Source of the DNA: Monocercomonoides exilis
Lineage: Eukaryota; Preaxostyla; Oxymonadida; Polymastigidae
DNA: 64,000 nucleotides
Assembly (NCBI GenBank): GCA_001643675.2
Contig: LSRY02000071.1
Coordinates: 1 to 64,000, forward strand
Direction of reading: 5' to 3'
The translations under genes and the position numbers were made by a program. The notes under the pieces are model-generated. The model saw nothing but the letters and a program-made list of their open reading frames with translations. It did not search any database and had not been told where the DNA came from. Positions 32,503 to 42,900 of this stretch are shown one piece after another; within the stretch, counting starts at the first letter, position 1, and each line of letters starts with the position of its first letter.

Positions 32503-32667
32503 AGCAAATGACATCGAGGGAGTTGAGAGGAATGTGGTTGAAGATGAGATAAGAGATTTGCATGTCGAAATACTTCTTTCTTTGCCTCCTTCTCTTCCCC
32601 TTGCCTCTTGGAGCCATCTCGCAAAATGTCTTAATAAGCTCACATTCCATTGTCTTGCCTCTTCCAC
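30415..32667 (-). CDS. Beta-helix (Pmp-like) surface protein, copy D
   Basis: This is the longest family frame (750 codons) and, unlike copy C, it is open through the KLTFFNIS region. The frame opens with GTG after a TGA at 32677 and no ATG is in place, so an upstream exon or a decayed 5' end is likely. Order of parts: WNVSLLRHFARWLQEARGRE; KLTFFNISTA; YDGGIIPSLNNPF; FIWCEWNGSKTTGE; six GGG beta-helix units with regular Cys; KDWLKDKTIYVSMNGND; LCGANESNPCLTVKKAF; and the Ser-rich C-terminal part with QLSMVDVEIKDMNVAK. The C-terminus (from GGIKNHRC) is Lys- and Cys-rich and the same as in copy C. It differs from copy C in a short tract near 31300-31370, where it agrees with copy E instead. Confidence 0.75.
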   Translation of the reverse strand: MEEARQWNVSLLRHFARWLQEARGREGGKERSISTCKSLISSSTTFLSTPSMSFAFLSKLTFFNISTATSECSPSTTMSTQTSCFMNSCSFSSVCNGYDGGIIPSLNNPFASLTTSNTSFVGCYRTRNVKCEGTAEVPLKPDRQNETFNGANEFIWCEWNGSKTTGEVDDKTDRTSNGGAINMNNLASASISIQHCTFDNCYAHYGGGGVICRQIKAFIAEDNTFNACTALNFYGGGLYVYYITSCVRISGCEFQNCKANYYGGGLYLENFQVSGAGCIPTENGEGESACVFDCSFTSCFVENANGGGMRCYNIPVQVKIRSIQFISCNASSNGGGLSADPRMTTAPKDGYYFYFLFFHECKCRNAANPYGHDMVYFDYYNVFLSSENPFHECYTTNTDEKRVCYGYNASNSGSWAYQHTEKKDWLKDKTIYVSMNGNDASPLCGANESNPCLTVKKAFEMCEVQISLAITLMDGNHTSEATTIEIGEKKISVIGKGKDKSSIGTGALSLSSAAGALFSVTTGHIGLLHMKVDCNSNLSPSSPSVVVVSDGSGSLSLEDVITTSVSSGDYVMSSSVFVVPLSQLSMVDVEIKDMNVAKPLFSELDLSSPSSSSLSSLSSSALYLTATASGDSVLANVKVTNVKLTEGDGVVVAKSVKAGETFGMMSTRTEGEQSGCIFGKGDSEMYFWSHVKLEGGIKNHRCVAILFLFCYNSCNPHKISTITAVKHEISCFIKERKIGFICEKERKKGE

Positions 32668-32799
32668 TTCTTCTGATCACATGCTCTCTTAAAACATCCT
32701 TTTCTCCGCTTTTCGTCTCCTGTCTTCTTTCCATATTCCATTCACATTCATCGCTTTTGAATATTCACTCAAAAGTCCCTATTATCAATTAAAAATAAA

Positions 32800-33410
32800 G
32801 AAAAAAATATTTAAAATGTAATACAAAATATCACAAATCAGTACCATTTTCTTTTTTCAATCTTCTTCCTTTTTTCTTTTCTTCTTCTCGAATTTTTGTC
32901 ACATTTCTTCTTCAGCCATTTCTTCAATTTTCCGATTATTCTTTTCTGTTGCTTCCCCTCCTTCTTTTTCAAAATTCAACATAAATCTTCAAAGGTCTCC
33001 TCTCACATTCATTTCATTTAACACCTCTGGCTCATTCTTCAATATTCTCAAATTTTTGTCATTGCCTGATTTCTCAAAAGCATCCAATATGCTCTTTTTC
33101 CCATGTTCATTCGTTGCCTGAAAATGCCCTTCCGCAAATCTTAATCCCTCAAAAAATAAATAAATATTTGAAAAAATTGGAGGAAAAAAAAATAATACAA
33201 AACACACTCTAAAAATATGTTTATTGCCAATCTTCACACACTTTCTTCTTCTTCTTCGAGTGCCTCTCAAAATATTGTTCTTTTCTGCCAACAACACCCA
33301 GCTGATCTGTCTCCGCTGCCAATCTCAACATCAATGAAAGTGATTCTGTTCTGCTTCCAACAACTTGCTTATTTCCAATCCTCGGCACTGCTTCCGCTCG
33401 AATAACTCTA
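32800..33410 (-). pseudogene. 'FQATNEHGKK' gene block, copy 1
   Basis: The minus strand reads EGLRFAEGHFQATNEHGKK, SILDAFEKSGND, then NEPEVLNEMNVRGDL (33297-32989), then an acidic coiled-coil-like tail in other frames. Upstream lies a T-rich stretch that looks like an intron between 33210 and 33140, although I cannot fix the splice sites. A second copy is at 56480-57110, in the same position relative to copy H. The protein is not recognised; the frame is interrupted in both copies. Confidence 0.45.
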
Positions 33411-33949
33411 ATAACAAAAATCCTTCAAAAAGATTTGGATGAAGAGGAAGCAGAAAATGAGGGAGGATGAATCAATGGCGCGGGGAAAGCAGATGAAAAA
33501 GATGAAAAAGATGAAAAAGATGAAAAAGATGAAAAAGACAAAGATAAATAAAAATTAGTTGAATTCGATGAAGAAGAAACACTTGCAGAAGGTGATGAAG
33601 GTGATGAAGGCAGAGAAGAAAAGGAAGAAAAGGAAAGAGAAGAAGGCGAAGAAGATAATGATTAAGAATGAAATAAAATTATTTCATATGCTTGGGTCGT
33701 GTAAAGAAAAACATGACGAAAAAGTCGAAGAGAAAAAAGCAGATAAAGAAAGTGAAGGTGATGAAGGTGATGAAGGTGATGAAGGTGATGATCAAAAATG
33801 GGGAGAAAAATACACATTTTCATATCATTTGTAGGTGTATACGAAAACATGATGGCGATGAGACAGATAAGGCTGACAAAAACAATGAGGCTGAAGAAGA
33901 AGGGGGAGAATAGACGAAAAAGTCGAAGAAGACAATGAAGTCGATGAAG
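33411..33949. repeat. Low-complexity acidic-type repeats
   Basis: It contains (GATGAAAAA)5 at 33492-33538 and (GATGAAGGT)4 at 33753-33795, both 9-bp units that keep the frame open. In the paralogous place at 57110-57260 there is a shorter Asp/Glu-coding stretch, so this may be an expanded acidic linker of the block upstream. Confidence 0.6.
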
Positions 33950-34670
33950 TCGATGTTATCGAGATTTCAAATAACGGATATTTTCTGGTCGAAGATGGCT
34001 TCAAAAAAACCTTGTTCCCTACTCTTGTGGATATTGCTTCGATGACACAAGGCTAAGGCGAGTATTAAAATATTCAAAGTCCATTTTGCCTGCAATTTTC
34101 CTCCAGCTGTCTGTATAATGCCAAACTGTCTGTTTTTCTTGTATTTTCGCCTCTCAAGCCAAGCAATCAAATTCAGTTCCATCGCTCCCCTTGGTCCGTA
34201 AAAGCAACGTCTTGCCCTTCTCATCTCAAGAAATGCGCCATGTTCTGCTCTAGCTGCCTCCAATGTCCTGTTTCATTCATTTGCCTCAATCGCCCCAACA
34301 ATGCTTTTTCTGAAAATGTCCTCTTCCTCTTTTTAAAAAACGCTCCCTTTTCATAGAGATTGGACATTCTTCCTTTTGAGCTTTGGCATTTTCCAACCCC
34401 GTTGACTTCTGCTCCATCAAAACTCATTTTTCATCGTATTTCTATCCATCGCGCATGTTGAGTCCAAAATAAGTCACATAAATATTTATGATAAAATATA
34501 TTCAGGCTCTAATATATTTGCAAAATAACATTTGTCTCGCTTCCTTGCTGTTCTTATCTGCAAAGAATAAATCGTCCATTTTATATAAATCTTCAGAATC
34601 ACAAATTTGGAGAGGTTACAGGTGATAATACCTTCACAATATATGGAATAGAAATAAGTGCATACATGTA
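33950..34670 (-). pseudogene. Dispersed gene block 'GAEVNGVGKC', copy 2
   Basis: Minus-strand pieces read, from 34660 down: the ILSK-like block (34560-34670), SFDGAEVNGVGKCQSSKG, EKGAFFKKRKRTFSE and RQMNETGHWRQLEQN (34427-34221). Then in a second frame come MRRARRCFYGPRGAMELNLI, AWLERRKYKKNRQFGIIQ and FFEAIFDQKI (34263-33967). The same order is found at 3430-4300 and 57260-57940. One frame change separates the two pieces. Function is not recognised; a basic Lys/Arg-rich middle is the only clear trait. Confidence 0.5.
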
Positions 34671-35836
34671 GTTATTTGAATTCAACAATTAAATTGTTGC
34701 ATTTCCTTGTTCATCCAATTATCACAATTATCAGGCAGAATTCCATCGTTGGCAATATTTTTCCAGTGATTCAGGTAAACATAGGAAAAACTATTTCTAA
34801 TTCTGCAGGTAATGTTCATTTACGGAATTCCCAATCGATGAATAGATGTTCAGGTTCTTTCAAATCTGATGATCTGAACATCCATTACAAAAAAGAAACA
34901 AATTGATGAATCATTTTTTTTTCCTGAAAATGGCTGAGTGAAAAAGGATTCGGCAAAGAGAGTTGTGCAGTGGGCGAGATTTGATGTGTTGTGTGAGGTT
35001 TTTATATTTTTTGAGGCTTTTCATGGTTTTGATGGTTGTGATATTTCTCACAGATTGTGAAGGGGAAATGTGGGTTTTGTGTGGTGTGATATGGGGCTAA
35101 AGAATTTTATCTTTTTAGGGGCAAGTGGGTTTGCGGATGTGGGGTTGGGATTGGGTTTTGGGGGGTGAATGGGGAGATTTTGGGTTGATGTTTGGAGAAA
35201 AGTGTTTTTGTGGAATATGGATTGACAGAGACAGCAGGCAGGAGTGTGTGGAAGAGAATAAAAAGGGAGAAGATGGAAGTATGCATGAGAGAAGGGGGTA
35301 GTGGAGACGGGGGGAGAAGGAGAAAAGGGGAGAAGCAGAGTATTATTATTTGTGTTAAAATATGGAAAATTATGTTTTTGGAAATTGGAAATAGGAGTTT
35401 GTCTTGGAGGAGAATATTTTGGGAAAGGATTCTGGAAAGGAGGGAAGCATGAGGTTTGGAAGGGGAATTTATGGCTGGTGTGTGGGACGTGGGATTGAGT
35501 TTCTATTGAATGCCATTTGCAGAAGAAGAAATGAGTTTGCTTTGGGAGCGTTGGGAGGTGGAAATGTGGTTCTGCAGAAATAGGAAGGGGGAAATGGGGT
35601 TGATGCACGAAGAATATTTAATAAAGTCCATTTTTCCTTTTTTTTGAAGGATAGGGAAAAGAAGGAAGGTAAAAACAGAAGAGCAGAGGGCATGAAATGA
35701 GGCGAAGAGGTGCTACAAGTTGATGGTGGCATTCTGACGAGATGGAATGAAGATTGACGTTTGATGACGGAGTAGTGGGGAAGAAAAGAGATACGATTGG
35801 GAACGGAGTTTATGCAGGGAGTATGGGAGAAGAAGC
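34671..35836. other. Purine-rich stretch without a recognisable gene
   Basis: From about 34930 to 35740 the plus strand is G+A and T rich and C-poor. The frames (35048-35608 -, 35192-35452 +) give Pro/Phe/His/Ser or Gly/Glu/Arg mixtures that follow from composition. It resembles 58180-58700 in style. I see no domain. Confidence 0.4.
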
Positions 35837-36269
35837 ATGAAAAGAAGAAGTGGGGCAGAGATATTGGGAAAAGATCATGAATGCAGCCAACGAAAAAGAA
35901 GAAGAATTACATCATTCAACTTTGATCTTTGTATCACAAAACATATTTTAATGATAACAGGAACTGTGTATGCTCAAAAGAAATGTGAGGAAATTGAATT
36001 TGGAAAAAACACACAAATTGACAACGCTCAAAAAGAGATTCTAAAGAAAACAGTTGACAAATAACATTGGAGTTCTGTTTCCATTTGGTGGAACTGAAGG
36101 AAAAAGATACTTTTCTTTTGGGAATATACATTTCAGAAGCAGGAGAAGAGGCAGGAAAAGGGAACTAAGCTCATTTTGATCTTGACGGATATCTTGTTGA
36201 GAAGTATGGTAGGCATTTGGAGGGAATTCTGAAGCGTGGCTCACGAAAAAAGAAAAATGAAGAATTTCT
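35837..36269 (+). other. Leader region of copy E
   Basis: A 75-codon plus frame (35837-36064) ends KCEEIEFGKNTQ, then NAQKEILKKTVDK and TAA. The same segment lies in front of copy A on the other strand. The part 36210-36269 matches the leader of copy C. It is probably an upstream exon of the family, joined by splicing that I cannot define. Confidence 0.45.
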
Positions 36270-37966
36270 GTGAGAGAATCGCATTTCTCATCTGTTTCCC
36301 CATTCCACTCATCGCCCTCCATTTCCTTTGTTTCATTTTCCAAATTATCATTTTTCAACATATCAACAGCAAATGAGGCATGTTCACCTTCAACAACTCC
36401 GTCAATCCAAACATCATGTTTTATGAGCAGCTGCTCCTTTTCATCAGTTTGCGACGCGTATGATGGCGGGATTGTCCCTTCTCTGAACAATCCTTTGGCC
36501 TCTTTGACAACCTCAAACACCTCGTTTGTTGGGTGTTGTCGGACAAAAAACGTTGTATGTGAAGGAAATGCAGATAATAAGAAACAGCCAGAGAGACAAA
36601 GCATTACAGAAAATATAGCGAATACGTTCACTTGGTGCGAGTGGAATGGGTCGAAGGCTACAGGAAATGTTCAAGACGGTTCTGACAGCGGTTCGAATGG
36701 AGGTGCAATTTATATGCATAATCTTAAGTCTGGAGAAATGTTCGTTACGCATTGTGCATTCAATGACTGTTACGCAAGTTGGGATGGAGGGGCCATCATG
36801 GCCCATATAATCAAATCGGTAGACATCAGCAACAACTTTTATAATTCTTGTATTGCTCAAAATCAATGTGGCGGAGGAATGTGTGTTTATGCGATTTCAT
36901 CATGTGTTCGGATCAGCGGATGTGAATTTCAGAATTGCAAAGCAAATTATTATGGAGGAGGGCTTTATCTTGAAAATTTTCAGGTTTCAGGAGCAGGATG
37001 CATCCCAACAGAAAATGGAGAAGGGGAGAGTGCATGTGTGTTCGACTGCAGTTTCACTTCATGCTTTGTTGAAAATGCTAATGGTGGAGGCATGCGTTGT
37101 TATAATATTCCTGTTCAAGTCAAGATAAGGAGCATTCAGTTTATTTCATGCAATGCATCATCAAATGGGGGAGGATTGAGTGCGGATCCACGTATGACAA
37201 CAGCGCCAAAAGATGGATATTATTTTTATTTCTTATTTTTTCATGAATGCAAATGCAGAAATGCAGCCAATCCATATGGGCACGATATGGTATATTTTGA
37301 TTATTACAATGTCTTTTTGTCTTCTGAAAATCCATTTCATGAATGTTACACCACAAATACAGATGAAAAGAGAGTGTGCTATGGATATAATGCATCGAAT
37401 TCTGGGAGTTGGGCATATCAGCACACGGAAAAGAAGGATTGGCTGAAAGACAAGACGATCTATGTTTCTGTGAATGGAAATGATGCATCTCCACTTTGCG
37501 GGGCAAATGAATCAAATCCTTGTCTGACAGTGAAGAAGGCGTTTGAGATGTGTGAGGTGCAGATTAGTTTGGCAATCACATTAATGGATGGGAATCACAC
37601 AAGCGAGGCAACAACAATTGAGATTGGAGAAAAGAAGATTTCAGTTATTGGGACAGGCAAAGAGAAGAGTTCGATTGGAACAGGGGCACTTTCTCCACCA
37701 TCAGCAGCAGGACCGCTGTTCAGTGTGACAACAGGTCACCTTGGTTTATTGCACATGAAGGTTGATTGCAACTCAAGTGCAAATCCTTTTTCACCGAGTG
37801 TGGCTGTGGTGTATGATGGGAGTGGGTCACTCTCATTGGAGGATGTTGTGATCACCACGAGTAAAACAGGAAACTATGTGATGTCTTCGTCAGTGTTTGT
37901 GGTGCCGCTGTCGCAGCTGTCGATGGTTGGTGTGGAGATAACAGATATGAATGTCTCAAAATGAAT
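36270..37966 (+). CDS. Beta-helix (Pmp-like) surface protein, copy E (mosaic)
   Basis: The frame opens at GTG (VRESHFSS) and has no early ATG. The first 210 residues are its own version of the family (QPERQSITENIANTFTWCEW, SWDGGAIMAHIIKS). From 36903 to 37501 the DNA matches copy C without a gap at a fixed offset of 15495, and the encoded peptide is the same residue for residue. After that it follows copy D for CGANESNPCLTVKK and then diverges moderately. It ends with TGA after VEITDMNVSK, where copies C and D go on with PLFSEL. Copy E therefore looks like a gene-conversion mosaic that is also 3'-truncated. Confidence 0.75.
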
Positions 37967-39916
37967 ATTCTTTAAAACTTCTATATCATTTTTATCAAAG
38001 TTATCTTCTATTTCTTGTTCGTTTTCTTCTCAGATTGTTTTTCTTGTTTTTTCGATGCCTGCAACGTGCTGTTATTGCTCTGCGAGAAGGATAAGAGAAG
38101 AGCATAAGAGCTCTGAACACTCATGTTTCAACTAATGATATGTTTGATGCTGCAATAAACAAAAGAGGAGAAGAATCGATTGAGATAAAGATGAACTTGA
38201 AAGGGGTTTAAAATGAGAAATGATAATATTATTTCAACATCACTTCGCATTTCAACTTTCATTTCATTCTTTATTTTCTCCTTTGTCTGGAAAGAAACAA
38301 ATTGACTGTTTATTTCACAAAAACAAGCCACTTTCCAGGAAATCCGACGGATTGAAAATAGAAAGGATGTCTGAGCATGCAATTGATGCTTTATTACAAA
38401 AATGCGATGTGAAGCTTTCTGATTTCCATGCAAAAACATTCAACTTCCTCCAAAGAAATAAAAAATGAGAACAGATTATCAATCGAAAAATAGAAAATCA
38501 AAAAGAAAAACCCGAGTGGTCATTCTCAAGCTGATGTGTGTTTCTCAACAAAAAATCTCAAGTGAAAGAAAGAGAAAGAGAAAGAAAAAGAAAAAGAAAG
38601 AGATAATTATTTCAGGAGCACAAACATTGAGAAAGACAAAAAATGAAAGCGAAGGAAGCTGAATAAATGCAAATCGAAACAATACATACAAGGAAAAAAA
38701 AAATAGAAAAATGAGCATTAAGCAATAAAAAAAAAAAAGATAAAAAAGAAAGAAAAAATATTTTTCAAAAAAACGATATTTAACAATTGGAAAAAGAAAA
38801 CAATATATTTCTTTTTGGAATACAACATCGAAATGAAATGACCAATATTTTTGGCACAAGCAATGCAAACAAATTATCTCTGTTTCAATTGAAATTATTC
38901 AACAGAGAGCATTCTTTGGTGATTTCTGAGCACAGATAAAACAGTTTATGAGGGGGGAAAACGAAACAAACAAACAAACAAACAAATAAATAAATAAATA
39001 AATAAAAACTCAAAAGAAGAAGTGAAAAATAAAGAAGGCTGGAAAATCTGAATTTATTTGAGTGAAAAAAGATAAAAGATAAAATTAATACAAAAATAAA
39101 TACATTTTCAGGATTGAAGCAAAACTTTGGAAACACCAAATAAAATAATTAATAATATTCATTTTGTTAAATATAAAAAGAAATAAAATAAATTCTGCAA
39201 AAGAAAAACAAAACAAAAATGAAAGAGCACAATTGTTTCTTTTGAATGAAAAAGGGATCATCATTTTTGCAGAAGAGCAATTGAAAATAGTGAGGAATGA
39301 ATAAAGTTGCCTCAAACTTTCAACAAAAGAAGCAAATAAACACAGATTATCAGCAAGAAAAAGTATTGAAATAAAAATTGAGAGAAAGAAAGAGAAAGAG
39401 AAAGAGAATAAAAAAATAATAATAAAATGAAATAAAATAAAATTTAAATGCAATCCAAAGCAGAATACACAAGAAGATAAGGAAAGAAGAGGATTGCTCA
39501 AAAAGCATTCAACATCGAGTGGGATTCAAACAAATGAAAAGAAAGAAATAAAAAACAATTGAATGATATGAATAGAAAATAGAAAATAGAAAATTGATAT
39601 AGAAAAGTTAGAAGAAGAAAGAAGATAAAGCAAAAGAAAAGAAGAAGAAGAAGAAGATTATCTGAATAAAAAGAAAATGAAAATGAAAAAAGAACAATAA
39701 AATTTTGATTGGAATAAAAAAGATATCATATAACAAGAATATTCTTATCGAATTGGACAAAACAAAGTTGTGAAGAAAGAAAGAAATTGAAAAAATGTTT
39801 GAAAAAAAGAAAGACAATTTCTTTTTTGTTTTTTCTGCTCAGCATTCATTGAGAATGGAATAAACATTGAGTGAATGAAAACATTCTCATTTTTGTTGTT
39901 AATATTTTCTTTTCTT
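37967..39916. other. AT-rich stretch with simple repeats, no gene
   Basis: Simple runs include (ACAA)n/(ATAA)n at 38963-39005 and purine runs at 38560-38605 and 39385-39410. All open frames are Phe/Leu/Lys-rich composition artefacts. Nothing else is recognised in nearly 2 kb. Confidence 0.5.
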
Positions 39917-42900
39917 TTATTCTTCCTCTTTCTCCTTCTCTTTCTCCTTCTCCTTCTCCTTCTCCTTCTCCTTCTCCTTCTCCTTCTCCTTCTCCTTCTC
40001 CTTCTCCTTCTCCTTCTCCTTCTCCTTCTCCTTCTCCTTCTCCTTCTCCTTCTCCTTGTATCGATATAACTTCATCCAATTGTTCATCTTCTGTCTGCTC
40101 ATTTCAAACACTTTCGATAAAATCTTCTTTTCTTCTTCTTCTTCTTCTTCTTCCTTCAAATTATTTGTCTTTATTTCTTTTCTTCTTTCTCTTCTTCTTC
40201 TTTTTGGATAGAATACTTCTTCTTCTTCTTCTTTCTTTTCCTTTTCTTCTTCTCTTCCTCTTCTTTTCAAATCACAAATATCCTTCAGAATGCTCAAACA
40301 ATCAGAATTTCTCCTTTTTTCATTGAAATTCGATGAAATTGATGAAAATGAAGAAGAAAGAGAAAGAGTTGCAATTTCATTGAATTTTGATGATTTTTGA
40401 GGGAATATTGAAGATAATGATGAAATTAATGAAATTAATGAAGATGATGAAGAAGATGAAGAAGATGAAGAATGAGCAAGATAAGAAGAAATTCCACATA
40501 AATTGATATCAAAATCTTTCTCATTTGTTTTTCTCTTTTCCTTCTTCTCCTTCTTCTTCTTCACAAAATTCATCATATTCATCCTCATCTCCTTCTCTTT
40601 CTTTTTCTTCATTTCTTCCATTTTTATCATCAAATATATCAATTTCTTCATTATTATCATCTTCTTCTTCTCTTCTTCCTCTTCTTCCTCCTCTTTCTCT
40701 TCCCCTTTCTCCTCTACTTCTTCGTTATCTTTTTCATTTTCTTCTTCTTCTTCTTCCTCCTCCTCTTCTTCCCCTTCCTCTTCCTCTTCCTCTTCCTCTT
40801 CCTCTTCCTCTTCCTCTTCCTCTTCCTCCTCATGTTCTTCTTCTTCTTCTATTCTCAATCTCTTTCTTCTCCGTTTCATTAAACGATCAAACAATTCTTC
40901 TTCCTCTTCCTCATCTTCCTCTTCTTCTTCTTGTTGTTGTTGTTCTTCTTCCTCCTCCTCCTCATCATCATCATAATCTTCTTCATCATCCTCTTCTTCT
41001 TCCAATTCATAATCTTCTTCCTCTAAATCTTCTTCTTCCTCCTCTTCTTCCTCTTCTTCTTCTTCTATTGTTTCATAATCATCTTCTCCTTCTCCTTCTT
41101 CTTCTCCTTCTCTGTTATCCAATGAAATAAACATCTTCCAAAATGTTCTATTAAAATTTTGAATGAAAAATGGAATTATTCTTTTTTCTTTCTTCTTCTC
41201 TTCTTTTTTCTCTTCCTTCTCTTTTATTTCTTTATATTCTTCATATTCTTTTATTTCTTCTTTATCTTCTTTCTCCTTCATTCTCTCTCTTCTCTCTCTT
41301 CTTCTTCTTCTTCTTCTCATCAGCATTTCATTCATTCTTCTGAATATTCTGTTTATTTCTCTCAATTTCTTCTTTCTATTCATTTTATTCATTTTATTCA
41401 TTTTATTCATTTTATTCTTATTCTTCTTATTTCTTCTTCTTCTTCTTCTTCTTCTTCCTTTCTTTTTATTTATTTCTTTTTTTATTTCTTTTGTTTCTTT
41501 CATATTCTTCTTATTCTTCTTATTCTTCATCATTTCTTCGATCTCTTTTATTTCTTCTATTTTCTTCTTCTTCCTCAAAATCGAGTGAAAAGAACGAAAG
41601 AGAAATGAATAGAAGAATTGTGGGCGGAAGAATAGAGATTTGAAAAGGGGAATATTCAACGAGGATGAAGAAGAAAGAGAAAGAGAAGAAAGAGAAGAAG
41701 AAGAAAGAGAAGAAGAAGGAGGAGAAGAAAATGAAGAAGAAGAAGGAAAAGAAGAAGAAGAATGAATATTGCATAAAGAAGAGGAAGATGATTGTATAGG
41801 AGATGTTGATGAAGAAGAAAGATGAGAAGAAAGAGAAGAAGAAGAAGAGGGAAAAGAAGAAGATGATGATGAAGATGAAGAAGATTGTACAGATAGTGTT
41901 GATGATGATGAAGGTAATGTTAATGATTGAGAAGAAGAACTAAATGAAGAAGGAGAAAGAAGAGGAGGAAGAGATAAAGAAAGAGAACAAAAAGATGATG
42001 TTAAAGAAGAAGATGAAGAAATAGAAGAGGAAGAGGAGGAAGAAGAAGAAGATGATGATGATGATGTTGATGTTAATATATCTTTGTCTCTATCTATTAT
42101 TCTACTGCTATTATCATCATCATCATTATCAATATTATCATCATAATTGAAATAAATATTATTATTATTCTCTTCTTCTTCTTCTTCTTCTCTTTTATTA
42201 TCTTCTCCTTCATTATCTTCATTATTATTATTATTATTATTTTGAGTATGAATGTATTCATCAGAAGATGAACTGTTCATGTGAGAGAGGAAGTGAGTGA
42301 AGAAAGAATGAAGAAGGAAGGGAGACAGAGGAAGAGAATATGAAGAAGAAGAAGAAGAAGAAGAAGAAAGAGAAGAGGAAGACGAAGAAGAAGAATTTAA
42401 TGGAGAAGGAGAAATAAATGAAGAAGAAGAAGAAGATGATGATGATGGTGATGATGATGAATTGAAAGAAGAAGAATAAGAAGATAAATAAGATAATGTT
42501 ATTGAAGAGCACAAAGAAGGAAGAAAAGAAGAAGAAGGAAACAAATCAGAAGAAGAAGAGGAAGGTGGAGGAGAAAAGGAAGATGATGATGAAAAAGATG
42601 AAGAAGGAGAAGATGATGATAAAGGAAAAATCGAAGAAGATAATGAAGATGACGAAAAAGATGAGGAAGAAGAAGTAGATGGAGAAGAAGAGGAAGAAGA
42701 AGAAGAGGAAGATGATGATGAAAAAGATGAAGAAGGAGAAGATGATGATAAAGGTATTAACGAAGAAGATAATGAAGAAGAAGGAGAAGAAGAGGAAGAA
42801 GAAGAAGGAGAAAGAGAAGAAGAAGAAGATGATGATGATGATGATGATTGAATAGAAGATGTTATATTTTCATCAGAAGAATAAATATTTTGTGTTAATT

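Noticed and set aside
36041-36631. 196-codon minus frame with readable motifs
   Set aside because: It is the antisense of the start of copy E and its leader.
39875-40326. Plus-strand poly-Leu and poly-Ser/Pro frames over the CTCCTT array
   Set aside because: Hexanucleotide repeat artefacts antisense to the giant Ser/Glu frame.
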